DNA from: Collimonas sp. PA-H2
Lineage (GTDB): Bacteria > Pseudomonadota > Gammaproteobacteria > Burkholderiales > Burkholderiaceae_D
Direction of reading: 5' to 3'
Assembly: GCF_002564105.1 (NCBI RefSeq)
Contig: NZ_PDBX01000001.1
Span: 4,340,001-4,404,000 of the forward strand
DNA: 64,000 nt
Shown: piece by piece, positions 16,248 through 26,177 of the stretch
Layout: each line of letters starts with the position of its first letter
How positions within the stretch are numbered: the stretch's first letter is position 1
Made by a program: the position numbers and the translations under genes
Notes under the pieces: generated by a model
Databases searched by the model: none
Told to the model about the DNA's origin: nothing
The model's input: only the letters and a program-made list of their open reading frames with translations

Positions 16248-17060
16248 ATGACCAGTCAAAATCCAGCCAAGATCCCATCCGAACCCGACTCGCCCGAAGC
16301 TGAGGGACCCTTGAAGCGCGACCTGATCGCCGGCTTGGAAAAGGGCTTGCAGGTGATCGAAGCGTTCGACCAGGAACGCTCACGGCTGACCATCAGCGAG
16401 GTGGCGCAACGCACGGGCCTGACCCGCGCCGCCGCGCGCCGTTACCTGATCACGCTGGCGCACCTGGGCTATATCCGCCATGAGCAGAAACTGTTTTCGC
16501 TGACGCCCAAGGTGCTCCGCCTGGGGCAGTCCTATCTGCATTCGGCGCGCCTGCCGCGCATCGTGCAGCCCTTGCTGTACCGCCTGGCTTACTCGCTGGA
16601 AGAGGCCGCTTCCGCCGGCGTGCTGGATCATGACGAACTGGTGTGCGTGGCGGCGGTCAGCGCTGGCCGCGTGGTGTCAGCCACCTTGCAGCCGGGCACG
16701 CGGGTGCCGGCGTTTTGCACAGCCAACGGCCGCGTGCTGCTGGCCAGCCTGCCGCAGCAGGAAATCGAAGCCTTGCTGGAGCGTTTGCAGCCGGAGCAGA
16801 TTACCGCCTTCACCATCGTCAACAAGGAAAGGCTGTTGCTGGAAGTCGCGCGCACCCGCGCCCAGGGTTACGCGATTGTCGACCAGGAGCTGGAACTGGG
16901 CTTGCGCACGATTGCCGTGCCGCTGCGGAACTTCCGCGGCGATACCGTGGCCGCCATGAATATCAGCGTGCATGCGGCGCGTGTGCCGATCGAGGATATC
17001 GTCGAGCGCTGCCTGCCGGCCTTGCTGAAAGCTCAGGTCGAACTGGCTGCGCTACTCTGA
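16248..17060 (+). CDS. IclR-family regulator of protocatechuate/4-hydroxybenzoate catabolism (PcaR/PcaU/PobR type)
   Basis: 270 residues from the ATG at 16248, which has GAGGTG at a suitable distance; the frame is open further upstream but lies in the control region. Residues about 30-90 form the winged helix-turn-helix (GLEKGLQVIEAFDQERSRLT, ISEVAQRTGLTRAAARRYL). The rest is the IclR ligand-binding domain (SATLQPGTRVPAFCTANGRV, GYAIVDQELELGLRTIAVPL). Family members bind protocatechuate, beta-ketoadipate or 4-hydroxybenzoate. Its location between pcaHGB and pobA and the PcaR-type palindromes point to control of this pathway. I do not choose between the PcaR, PcaU and PobR names. Confidence 0.9.
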   Translation: MTSQNPAKIPSEPDSPEAEGPLKRDLIAGLEKGLQVIEAFDQERSRLTISEVAQRTGLTRAAARRYLITLAHLGYIRHEQKLFSLTPKVLRLGQSYLHSARLPRIVQPLLYRLAYSLEEAASAGVLDHDELVCVAAVSAGRVVSATLQPGTRVPAFCTANGRVLLASLPQQEIEALLERLQPEQITAFTIVNKERLLLEVARTRAQGYAIVDQELELGLRTIAVPLRNFRGDTVAAMNISVHAARVPIEDIVERCLPALLKAQVELAALL

Positions 17061-18047
17061 TTTGTGTTCCATGGCGTCGGCGCTCGCCTGCTGGCGGAAC
17101 TGCTTCGGCGTCATGCCGGTTTGGCGTTTGAAGGCGCGGCTGAAATAGGCCGGATCCTGGAACCCCAGCTCATAGGCAATGCTGGCCACGCCCGAGGGTA
17201 CGTAGGTCAGCTTGCGCCGCGCTTCTAGCATCAGGCGCTGCTGGATCATGTCGAAGGCCGATTTGCCGGTGAGCTTGAGGCATAAACGATTCAGGCGGCT
17301 CTCGCTGACCCGCAGGCGGTCGGCAAAGCGCTTGACCTGCCACTGCTCCTTGTAGTGCGCTTCAACCGCGGCGCGGAAATGGCTGAACAATTCGAAATCG
17401 TGGCGGCCGCTGCGGTCCGCCGAGCGGCGGTCGGAGTGCAGGCGCAGCAACAGCAGCAGCACGCTGCGCGCCAGCCATTCCAGCATCAGGGTATGGCCGG
17501 TGCGTGGCCAGGATGATTCCGTCATCAATTGCCGCAGCAGGGCTTCGATGCGCTGGCTGCTGTCTCCTTCAGCGCTCAGGTCCAGCGCCAGCGGCTCCAC
17601 GAAGATACTGGAAAACATGGCGGCATGCGCGCCGCTGGCGTCGTCAAACAGCAGGTTCTGGTTCACCGTCAGGACAAAGCCCTGCGCCTCTTTTGAAAAA
17701 TCGAAGCCATGCACCACCGATGGGTGGATGGTGAGCGCTACCGGTCCTGCACATTCCCATATGTCCGTGTCGATTTCGGCGCGGACCTCGCCGCCGAATA
17801 AAAACAGGATCTGGAACAGGCCCGGATGGGTATGGCTCTGGATATGCCAGTTATGCAACCGGCTGCGGGTTTCTATCAGTTCGATATGGACGAATTCCGC
17901 ATTCTCCGCGGCCGTGTTTTCGCCATACAAGGCAAATTGCGGGATCTCTTTTGCTGCGGCATTTTTCACTGCATGGCGAGCGCGCATAATCTGTTCCCGG
18001 AAATGATGTCTGTCAAAATAGTACAAGTTATTCTCCGTTTCATCCAT
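17052..18047 (-). CDS. AraC-family regulator, probable pobA activator
   Basis: 331 residues. The N-terminal half is cupin-like (WHIQSHTHPGLFQILFLFGG, then PSVVHGFDF), the usual ligand-sensing domain. The C-terminal 100 residues hold two helix-turn-helix motifs (VKRFADRLRVSESRLNRLCL, VASIAYELGFQDPAYFSRAF). It is divergent from pobA with 76 bases between the starts, and its 3' end overlaps the IclR gene by nine bases in convergent orientation. AraC-type regulators next to pobA are known to activate it in response to 4-hydroxybenzoate. That role is inferred here from position. Confidence 0.9.
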   Translation of the reverse strand: MDETENNLYYFDRHHFREQIMRARHAVKNAAAKEIPQFALYGENTAAENAEFVHIELIETRSRLHNWHIQSHTHPGLFQILFLFGGEVRAEIDTDIWECAGPVALTIHPSVVHGFDFSKEAQGFVLTVNQNLLFDDASGAHAAMFSSIFVEPLALDLSAEGDSSQRIEALLRQLMTESSWPRTGHTLMLEWLARSVLLLLLRLHSDRRSADRSGRHDFELFSHFRAAVEAHYKEQWQVKRFADRLRVSESRLNRLCLKLTGKSAFDMIQQRLMLEARRKLTYVPSGVASIAYELGFQDPAYFSRAFKRQTGMTPKQFRQQASADAMEHKSE

Positions 18048-18081
18048 TTTTTACCGATCTCGGCGGGACTAGGATTTATAG

Positions 18082-19293
<1,212 letters not shown>

Positions 19294-19314
19294 AACCATG
19301 GTGATTTGGGCGCT

Positions 19315-19335
19315 TATCGCACAATGTGTGCGATA
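19315..19335. promoter_or_regulatory. Perfect palindromic operator upstream of pcaK
   Basis: TATCGCACA (19315-19323) and TGTGCGATA (19327-19335) form a perfect 9-bp inverted repeat around ATG. The arm TATCGCAC matches the half-site in the pcaH control region (TGCGATAA), so both are probably bound by the same IclR regulator. It lies 21 bases after the pobA stop. Confidence 0.75.
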
Positions 19336-19591
19336 GGCGCTTGCTGCGCAACATCGGCGTCTTGATGCGCATTTGGGCAAGCCCTAGTATTCAGCAAACC
19401 GGAAGCACGCAAACAGATGTGCGAAAAAATACCGGCTGCAAAAATATCGCGGCGCCAAAGCGCAATCAACACGGCTTCGGCGGCGTTCATATAAAAATAC
19501 AGCATTCAGGAGACAACCCAATGCGCAGCAACATGTGTCCGCGGCAGCTAGCTGCCGTCTGCATCTTTCATTCTCTCCCAGGGAGCGCTGC

Positions 19592-20938
19592 ATGAGCGCC
19601 CGGGAAACCATCGACGTCCAGAAATTCATCGACGAGCAGCCGTTTTCCCTCTATCAGTGGCTGATCCTGGCGTTGTGCTTCCTGATCATCGCGATCGACG
19701 GATTCGATACTGCCATCATCGGCTTCCTGGCGCCGGCCCTGAGCCAGGAATGGGGCGTGGAAAAGGCTGCCCTGGTGCCGGTGCTGAGCGCCGCCCTGGT
19801 CGGACTGGCGATAGGCGCGCTGCTGGCCGGGCCGCTGGCTGACCGCATCGGCCGCAAGAAAGTGCTGCTGGTGTCGGTCGTCTTGTTCGGCTTCTGGACC
19901 CTGATGTCGGCGTTCGCCGGCTCGGTCCAGGTGCTCACCGTGCTGCGTTTCCTGACCGGCCTCGGACTGGGGGCTGCGATGCCGAATGCGGTCACGCTGA
20001 TGTCGGAATACGCGCCGCAGCGCCGCCGTTCGATGATTGTCAACACCATGTTTTGCGGCTTCACCCTGGGCTCGGCGCTGGGCGGCTTCGTCGCTGCCTG
20101 GATGATTCCGCACTATGGCTGGCACAGCATGTTTATCGTCGGCGGCTGCCTGCCGCTACTGCTGGCGTTGTTGTTGCTGCAGCTGCCGGAATCGCCGCGT
20201 TTCATGGTGGTGCGGAGCTGGCCGGACCGCAAGATCGCTGCAGTGTTGAATCGTATTGCACCAGGGACGGTCGGCAGCGACGCCAGCTTTACCGTACCCG
20301 AGCTGGTGGCGCTGGCAGGCAAGACCGCGCTGGCGGTGATTTTCTCGGCACGCTACCGCTTTGGCACGCTGATGCTATGGCTGACTTATTTCATGGGCTT
20401 GCTGATTTTCTACCTGCTCACCAGCTGGATGCCAACCCTGATCCGGAATGCCGGATTTACCTTGTCGCAGGCCAGCAGCATCACTGCCTTGTTCCCGCTT
20501 GGCGGCGTGATCGGCACGCTGGCGGTGGGCTGGCTGATGGACCGCATGAGCGCGCACAAGGCGATTGCGGTGACTTATGTGCTGACCGGGATCTTCGTCT
20601 ACGCCATCGGCCACGGCACCGGCGATGCGATCACGCTCGGCGTGCTGATGTTCATTGCGGGCCTCTGCATGAACGGCGCGCAATCTTCGATGCCGGCGCT
20701 GGCTGCCGGCTTCTATCCAACCCAGGGCCGCGCCACGGGCGTCGCCTGGATGCTGGGCATAGGCCGGCTCGGCGGCATTCTGGGCGCGGCGATCGGCGGC
20801 CAGCTGCTGCAGTTCGGCTGGAGCCTGAGCGCCATCTTCAGCCTGCTGGCGCTGCCCGCTTTCGTTGCCGCCGGGGCGCTGCTGTTCAAGCATCTGTATC
20901 TGCGCTCGCACGGGCAGCTCAGCATGAGCAGCTATTGA
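19592..20938 (+). CDS. pcaK: 4-hydroxybenzoate/protocatechuate MFS permease
   Basis: 448 residues from the ATG at 19592, which has GGGAG six bases upstream; an in-frame ATG at 19535 is less likely. Twelve hydrophobic segments are visible. DGFDTAIIGFLAPAL in TM1 and GPLADRIGRKKVLL in the loop between TM2 and TM3 are the signatures of aromatic acid:H+ symporters such as PcaK. Length equals the Pseudomonas protein. It imports 4-hydroxybenzoate and protocatechuate for PobA and PcaGH. A palindromic operator at 19315 suggests co-regulation with pcaHGB. Confidence 0.94.
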   Translation: MSARETIDVQKFIDEQPFSLYQWLILALCFLIIAIDGFDTAIIGFLAPALSQEWGVEKAALVPVLSAALVGLAIGALLAGPLADRIGRKKVLLVSVVLFGFWTLMSAFAGSVQVLTVLRFLTGLGLGAAMPNAVTLMSEYAPQRRRSMIVNTMFCGFTLGSALGGFVAAWMIPHYGWHSMFIVGGCLPLLLALLLLQLPESPRFMVVRSWPDRKIAAVLNRIAPGTVGSDASFTVPELVALAGKTALAVIFSARYRFGTLMLWLTYFMGLLIFYLLTSWMPTLIRNAGFTLSQASSITALFPLGGVIGTLAVGWLMDRMSAHKAIAVTYVLTGIFVYAIGHGTGDAITLGVLMFIAGLCMNGAQSSMPALAAGFYPTQGRATGVAWMLGIGRLGGILGAAIGGQLLQFGWSLSAIFSLLALPAFVAAGALLFKHLYLRSHGQLSMSSY

Positions 20939-21367
20939 GGATTTCATAAAACAGGACAAGCCAACATCCGGAGAATCGATGTTGTAGGGTGGGCACTTCG
21001 TGCCCACGCAGTGCCGCGGGTATTCATGTTCGGATACACGTGTTCCGGGCTCCGCGCCCCGTCGCATCCGCGTGGGCACGGAGTGCCCACCCTACGGGGG
21101 ATTTGTCGTGATTTAAGAATCTATCAATAAACTAGTGAGCCTGGCCGCACGCGTCAGCACGAGATGCCGGCGATGAGATAAGCCGGCCATTCCACCATTA
21201 ACAAAGTTTTCCCGCATGGCGCAGCTGTCGCCATGGGCCTGCGTACGTTTGTCGGCAGGCGGGGAGCATTACGCCAGCCGGCTTTTTGCAGTCCGGCCGA
21301 CGGCGTCGGCAGTTTCATTTTCATCAAACGGCAGTACCTGACTATAAAAGATATCTGGAGACAAAAC
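20939..21367. other. Intergenic region with REP-like nested palindrome
   Basis: 429 bases between pcaK and the porin. It is dominated by a large inverted repeat at 20984-21095 and by the porin promoter region. No gene is evident. Confidence 0.55.
20984..21095. repeat. REP/BIME-like nested inverted repeat
   Basis: GTAGGGTGGGCAC-TTC-GTGCCCACGC (20984-21009) is mirrored by GCGTGGGCAC-GGA-GTGCCCACCCTAC (21070-21095). Each arm is itself a hairpin (GTGGGCAC/GTGCCCAC), and the two arms are inverted copies 60 bases apart. This pattern resembles dispersed intergenic repeats that are common in proteobacterial genomes. Confidence 0.85.
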
Positions 21368-22414
21368 ATGAAAAAAACACTGATCGTACTCTCTGCCTTG
21401 GCCGCCTTGGCGGGCGCCGCGCACGCGCAAAGCAGCAACGTCACCATCTACGGCATTGTCGACAGCGGCATTGAATTCGCCAACAACGGCAAAGACAGCG
21501 TGAGCCGTGTGCAAAGCGGCAGCCTGGCGCAAAGCCGCATCGGCTTTACCGGAACCGAAGACCTGGGTGGCGGCCTGAAAGCCTTGTTTATGCTGGAAAA
21601 CGGTTTTAACGTCGACAACGGTTCCTTGGCGCAGAGCGGCCTGCTGTTCGGCCGCCAGGCTTTCGTCGGCCTGGGTTCAGCCGCCGGCACCGTCACGCTG
21701 GGGCGGCAGTACGAGCCGCTGCATTCGCTGCATGTCAAGTTTAGCACCCATGCGGTGGGCTTCGGCGATGCCTCGGCGGCTTATGTACCGGCGATTGAAG
21801 ATGTGCGGCTGGATAATTCGCTCAAATATGTATCGCCAGCTTTCGCCGGCCTCGCCATGACGCTGTTCTACGCCCTCGGCGAAAACACCGCGCTGCCGGC
21901 CGCCGGCAAGTCGTACGGCAATTTGCTGAATATCCAGGCCAATTACGACAACGGTCCGCTGGCGGCGGCGCTGAGTTACGTATCCAAGCGCAAAACCGCT
22001 GCGGCGCCGGACAACATCACGAAAAACATCGCTGCCGCGGTATCCTACGATTTCTCGCTGCTGAAACCGTATCTGATCCTGGAAACGGTGCGCAATGATC
22101 TTAGCAGCGCCGCCATTCCGAATTACGATTTCTGGTCGCTGGCGATGGATGTGCCACTTGGCCAGGGTCGCCTGAATTTCAGCTACGGCAGCCTGAAGAA
22201 CAAGAGTGCCGCCAACGCGAATTCGCGCAGCTATGGCGTGGTATTCGACTACGACCTGTCCAAGCGCACCACCTTGTACACCGGATATTCCAAAGTCAGC
22301 AACGATGCCGGCGCCGGCTTTGGAGTAGGCTCGGCAAACGGCAGCGAAGTTGCCGCGGCAGGTCCGGGTTACGATCCGCGCGCGCTGATTTTCGGTATCC
22401 GCCACAAATTCTAG
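21368..22414 (+). CDS. Gram-negative porin (OmpC/Omp32-type, Burkholderiales)
   Basis: 348 residues from the ATG at 21368 with TGGAGAC upstream. A clean signal peptide ([20 protein letters not shown]) is followed by [17 protein letters not shown], the standard first beta strand of betaproteobacterial trimeric porins. [22 protein letters not shown] and [20 protein letters not shown] are conserved strand/turn segments, and the protein ends in the outer-membrane signal Phe (IFGIRHKF). It forms a diffusion channel in the outer membrane. Its position next to pcaK hints at uptake of aromatic acids, but that is only an inference. Confidence 0.93.
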   Translation: MKKTLIVLSALAALAGAAHAQSSNVTIYGIVDSGIEFANNGKDSVSRVQSGSLAQSRIGFTGTEDLGGGLKALFMLENGFNVDNGSLAQSGLLFGRQAFVGLGSAAGTVTLGRQYEPLHSLHVKFSTHAVGFGDASAAYVPAIEDVRLDNSLKYVSPAFAGLAMTLFYALGENTALPAAGKSYGNLLNIQANYDNGPLAAALSYVSKRKTAAAPDNITKNIAAAVSYDFSLLKPYLILETVRNDLSSAAIPNYDFWSLAMDVPLGQGRLNFSYGSLKNKSAANANSRSYGVVFDYDLSKRTTLYTGYSKVSNDAGAGFGVGSANGSEVAAAGPGYDPRALIFGIRHKF

Positions 22415-22533
22415 TCCGGCACGTGGTTATTCCGGCGGCAACGAAAAGGCTGCCGGATAGCGCCGAAATGCATCTTTTTTTCATTCCGGCGCTTCCGGTT
22501 ATAGAATTGGAGTTTTCACGAACGGATACTCCC

Positions 22534-22836
22534 ATGCCTCACTCCACCCACATCGGCGCCGCCGCCGCCCTGCAGACCCTGACCACCTGGACCGCAGCCG
22601 AAGGCCGCGATGCGATTCAAAAGACTTTCAAGTTTGCCGATTTCAACGCTGCCTTTGGTTTCATGACCCGGGTCGCCTTGCTGGCCGAGAAAATGGATCA
22701 TCACCCAGAGTGGTCCAACGTATATAACCGCGTCGAAGTGCTGTTGACCACGCACGATGCCAACGGCGTCACCGACCTCGACCTGCGCCTGGCGCAATTC
22801 ATGGATAGCAGCGCCGGCGCTGCCGCCAAGCATTGA
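22534..22836 (+). CDS. phhB: Pterin-4a-carbinolamine dehydratase
   Basis: 100 residues from the ATG at 22534; the open frame runs further upstream without similarity. The DCoH/PhhB hallmark is visible: [40 protein letters not shown] and [19 protein letters not shown], with the conserved HHPEW active-site element. It dehydrates 4a-hydroxytetrahydrobiopterin/monapterin so the cofactor of phenylalanine hydroxylase can be recycled. Its stop overlaps the TTG start of a pteridine-reductase-like SDR, so the two pterin enzymes are coupled. No phhA is in the window. Confidence 0.93.
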   Translation: MPHSTHIGAAAALQTLTTWTAAEGRDAIQKTFKFADFNAAFGFMTRVALLAEKMDHHPEWSNVYNRVEVLLTTHDANGVTDLDLRLAQFMDSSAGAAAKH

Positions 22837-23618
22837 GCACGCCGGCTACGCAGCAGCCGGTGGCGCTGATCACCGGCGCCGCCAAGCGGGTCGGACGGGG
22901 CATCGCCGAGCGCTTCGCCGCTGCCGGCTATGCCGTGGTGGTGCACTACGGCGGCTCGCAGCAGGATGCGCTGCAAACCGTGCAGGCGGTTGCAGCGGGC
23001 GGCGGCGTTGCCGTCGCCCATCAGGCCGACCTGCAGTCGCCGCCGCAATTGGCGGCGATGATCGACACCGTCTATGCCGGCTTCGGCCGGCTCGACGTGC
23101 TGGTCAACTGCGCGGCGATTTTTTTTCCCGACACGCTGGCGGATTTTACGCTGGATGACCTGGAACGCTCCTGGCAAGTCAACTGCCGCGCGCCGCTGCT
23201 GCTGACCCAGGCCTTCCACCGGCAAGCGGCGCAGCGCGGCCAGCAGGGTGTGGTGATCAATGTGGTGGACCAGAAGGTGAAGGCGAATTTTCATCCGGAG
23301 GATTTCAGCTATACCGTGGCCAAGGCGGCGCTCGGCAACCTGACCGCGATGCTGGCCATGTCGGCGGCGCCGGTGCTGCGCGTGAATGCGCTGTATCCTG
23401 GCCTGATGACGCCCAGCGGCGACCAGACCCAGGCCGATTTCGAGTATTCCTCGGCCCGTTCGACGCCGCTAGGTTATATCGCGCCGACCGTGGAAATCGC
23501 CGATGCCATCTTGTTGTTGACCAGGCAATCTTTTAACGGCGCGGAATTCGTTGTCGATGCCGGGCAGAACCTGGTGCGGGTGGACCGGGACGTGATCAAT
23601 CTGTATCGGGCGCCATAG
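22833..23618 (+). CDS. SDR-family pteridine reductase-like protein (FolM type)
   Basis: 261 residues with a TTG start overlapping the phhB stop (TTGA). The dinucleotide motif is [15 protein letters not shown]; the Arg after Lys resembles pteridine reductases and FolM, which use NADPH. NVVDQKV replaces the usual Ser region, and the catalytic SYTVAKAAL gives Tyr and Lys. FolM reduces dihydromonapterin to tetrahydromonapterin, the cofactor of bacterial phenylalanine hydroxylase. Coupling to phhB supports a pterin role. The catalytic Ser is not obvious, as in some pteridine reductases where Asp takes its place. Confidence 0.82.
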   Translation: MSTPATQQPVALITGAAKRVGRGIAERFAAAGYAVVVHYGGSQQDALQTVQAVAAGGGVAVAHQADLQSPPQLAAMIDTVYAGFGRLDVLVNCAAIFFPDTLADFTLDDLERSWQVNCRAPLLLTQAFHRQAAQRGQQGVVINVVDQKVKANFHPEDFSYTVAKAALGNLTAMLAMSAAPVLRVNALYPGLMTPSGDQTQADFEYSSARSTPLGYIAPTVEIADAILLLTRQSFNGAEFVVDAGQNLVRVDRDVINLYRAP

Positions 23619-23700
23619 GGATGGGCCTGAGGCTGGGCGGATTTGTAAGGAAGTGACGCGTGCTACGACCAAGCTTCACATGACCAGCCAGGAGACTCAG

Positions 23701-24498
23701 GTGCCTATTATTATCAACCTTACTAAAATTTTTGCTCTGGGCGCGCTTGCGTTCGGACTGTCCGCGAGCGTGCACGCCGCCGACTATATGGCGCAGAGTC
23801 CGGCCAACCGGGTCGCGCTGGTCGAGCTGTATTCCAGCGAAGGCTGCAGCAGCTGCCCGCCGGCCGACCAGTGGCTGTCCAGGCTCGGCGCCCAGGCCAA
23901 GCCGGACCGGGTGGTGCCGCTGGCCCTGCATGTCGACTATTGGGACAACCTGGGCTGGAAGGACCGCTTCGGCGATCATCGTTTCACCGCGCGCCAGCAG
24001 GAATTGGCGGGCTATGCCAAAACTACACTGGTGTATACCCCTGAAGTCTTTGCCGGCGGCCGCGAACTGCGGCGCTGGAGTTCCGGCAGCGCGTCTGATG
24101 CTGCCATCGATAAGATCACGGCACAGCCGTCGCCGGCGGATATTGCGATCAGACTGTCCGGCACCGCGCCGCGCAGCTTCGACCTGGCGACCAGCGTCAA
24201 GCTGCGCCAGGATTCCAAGGATGCCCACGACGCCTATGTCGCGGTCTATGAAAACAAACTGGTCTCGAATGTGGCGGCCGGCGAGAACGGCGGCGTCACC
24301 CTGCATCACGACTATGTGGTGCGGCGCTGGCTGGGCCCGTTCGCGCTGAAGAACGGCATGGTGCAGATCCATGAAAAGATTGCGCTCGACAGCATCGCCG
24401 CCGACCTGCGCGCCGACCGCTTCGGCATCGTCGCCTTTGTCCAGAATACGAACAGCGGCGAAGTGCTGCAAGTGGCCAGGCTGGCGGTCGATCATTGA
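23701..24498 (+). CDS. DUF1223 domain protein, exported thioredoxin-like
   Basis: 265 residues from a GTG start at 23701, chosen because CAGGAG lies seven bases upstream and the N-terminus then gives a clean signal peptide (KIFALGALAFGLSASVHA). An earlier GTG at 23653 is possible. The family hallmark VELYSSEGCSSCPPADQWL contains a CxxC pair in a thioredoxin-like position, and VDYWDNLGWKDRFGDHRFTA follows. DUF1223 proteins are periplasmic and of unknown function, possibly redox-active. The gene follows the pterin pair by 82 bases and probably has its own promoter. Confidence 0.88.
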   Translation: MPIIINLTKIFALGALAFGLSASVHAADYMAQSPANRVALVELYSSEGCSSCPPADQWLSRLGAQAKPDRVVPLALHVDYWDNLGWKDRFGDHRFTARQQELAGYAKTTLVYTPEVFAGGRELRRWSSGSASDAAIDKITAQPSPADIAIRLSGTAPRSFDLATSVKLRQDSKDAHDAYVAVYENKLVSNVAAGENGGVTLHHDYVVRRWLGPFALKNGMVQIHEKIALDSIAADLRADRFGIVAFVQNTNSGEVLQVARLAVDH

Positions 24499-24562
24499 GA
24501 ATTTTATCAAGAGCGACAAAACCGTCACCTGGTTTCGTCGTGTTTAACCCATGCAGCTAACT

Positions 24563-24615
24563 GGGGTCAGAGTGAACTTTCTACGCGCTTTTTGCAGAAA
24601 GTTCACTCTGACCCC
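24563..24615. repeat. Long perfect hairpin, 20-bp arms (GGGGTCAGAGT type)
   Basis: GGGGTCAGAGTGAACTTTCT (24563-24582) and its exact reverse complement (24596-24615) flank a 13-nt loop. It belongs to the GGGGTCAGAGT class of dispersed repeats seen beside RAYT/IS200-like transposases in proteobacteria, as I recall it; no such transposase is present here. Confidence 0.85.
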
Positions 24616-24699
24616 ACTTAGCGGCACTACGGAGTGCATGCCTCCCAGTTAGAAAAAAACATGTTGTGCGCCGAATCTTTGTCCGAATCCGTCATGCGA

Positions 24700-24748
24700 G
24701 GTCAGAGTCAAGTTTCGCGATAAAGCACCGCGAAAGTTGACTCTGACC
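24700..24748. repeat. Second GGTCAGAGT hairpin, related but diverged
   Basis: GGTCAGAGTCAAGTTTCGCG (24700-24719) pairs with 24729-24748 with one mismatch around a 9-nt loop. The outer ten bases equal those of the hairpin at 24563 while the inner bases differ, so the stems co-vary and both keep pairing. Confidence 0.83.
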
Positions 24749-24783
24749 CCGGATGACTCCTGCCCCCAGATGACTCTGTTCAT

Positions 24784-26142
24784 TTAATAGTTGCGCAACA
24801 AGGCCTCCACCGCCAGGCCGATTTCCAGGATTTTCCTGTCCTGGCCGGCAACACCCGCCAGCATCAACCCTACCGGCGCTTCACCGGCCGCATGGCAAGG
24901 CAGCGACAAGGCGCAGCCGTCCAGGAAATTGATCAGCGCCGGATTGCGCAGGATCATGCCGTTGGCGGCGAAATAGGCTTCATCGCTGCCTTCCAGCGCC
25001 GCAATCGGAGGCGCGACGATAGGCACGGTCGGCATCAGCATGGCGTCGTAGCCGGCGACGCGTTGTTCGACTGCAGCGATCCATTGCTTGCGCGCCGCGA
25101 ACAGGTCGAGCAGATCTGCTGCGCTGATTTCCTTGCCGCGCTGGATGCGTGAAATCACGCGCGGATCGTAGCTGGCGGCGCGTTCGGCGATCAGCTTACG
25201 GTGCCAGGCATAGGCTTCGGCGGCGGTGAACCCGCCTTTGGCATTGATTACAGTCGCGGCCGCAAATTCGGGAATCTCCACTTCGTCAATCAGGGCGCCG
25301 GCTGCTTGCAGTCGGGCACGCGCGCGGGCAAACGCTGCGGCTACCTGCTGATCGACCGCATCCAGCACCAGCGTGGTCGGCACTGCCAGGCGCAAGCCGC
25401 GCAGCGCAAAGGGCGTCAGGTTCGACACCGGCTCACCGGCCAGAATCGCATCGAGCACCACGCAGCAGCTGACGCTGGCGGCGATCGGACCAAGCGAATC
25501 CAGTTGCGCCGATAGTGGCAGCACACCTTCCAGTGAGACGCGGCGAGCGGTCGGCTTGAAGCCGGTCAGGCCGCACAGCGCCGCCGGGATGCGCACCGAG
25601 CCGCCGGTATCGGAACCGATGGCGGCCACCGCCATGCCGTCGCTCACCGAAACCGCTGCGCCGGAGGAGGAACCACCGGGAATCCGTGCATTGGCGCGGT
25701 CCCAGGGATTGCGCGGGGTGCCGTAGTGCGGATTGATGCCGAGCCCGGAGTAGGCGAACTCAGTCATGTTGGTGCGGCCGACGATCACCGCGCCCGCCGC
25801 CAGCAAGCGCTGCACCGCTACCGCATTGACGCTGGCCGGCGCAGCATCATTCAAGACTACAGAAGCGGCGCGGGTGACGCTGCCGGCGACATCGAACAGA
25901 TCCTTGACCGAAATCGGCAAGCCCTCTATCGGTGAACGCGGCTGGCCGCTGGCGCGCAACAGGTCGGAGGCTTGCGCCGCTGCCCTTGCCGGGGCGGCAT
26001 ACAATTCGGTGAAAACACGGCGGCCTTCGCCGGCCGGATCCAGCGCGCGCGTCAGCGCTGCTTCGGTGAGCGCGGCCGAACTGGTGCCGTTCTGGCGCAG
26101 GGCCTCGGATAAGCTGTGCAGAGTAGGGAGCGTGTCAGTCAT
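24784..26142 (-). CDS. Amidase signature family hydrolase
   Basis: 452 residues from the ATG at 26142 (a TTG four codons earlier is also open). The amidase signature GGSSSGAAVSVSDGMAVAAI, then GSDTGGSVRIPAALCGLTGF, carries the Ser-cisSer pair, and the catalytic Lys lies in LPISVKDLFDVAG. The fold is shared with GatA, AtzF and mandelamide hydrolase. No GatB or GatC is nearby, so it is a metabolic amidase rather than the tRNA enzyme. It is the last gene of a minus-strand cluster with a DUF2848 protein, an MFS permease and a LysR regulator, which suggests catabolism of an amide-bearing compound. Confidence 0.88.
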   Translation of the reverse strand: MTDTLPTLHSLSEALRQNGTSSAALTEAALTRALDPAGEGRRVFTELYAAPARAAAQASDLLRASGQPRSPIEGLPISVKDLFDVAGSVTRAASVVLNDAAPASVNAVAVQRLLAAGAVIVGRTNMTEFAYSGLGINPHYGTPRNPWDRANARIPGGSSSGAAVSVSDGMAVAAIGSDTGGSVRIPAALCGLTGFKPTARRVSLEGVLPLSAQLDSLGPIAASVSCCVVLDAILAGEPVSNLTPFALRGLRLAVPTTLVLDAVDQQVAAAFARARARLQAAGALIDEVEIPEFAAATVINAKGGFTAAEAYAWHRKLIAERAASYDPRVISRIQRGKEISAADLLDLFAARKQWIAAVEQRVAGYDAMLMPTVPIVAPPIAALEGSDEAYFAANGMILRNPALINFLDGCALSLPCHAAGEAPVGLMLAGVAGQDRKILEIGLAVEALLRNY

Positions 26143-26177
26143 ACATTCTCGCAAGTAGGATAAAGGCAGTGCCGCAT

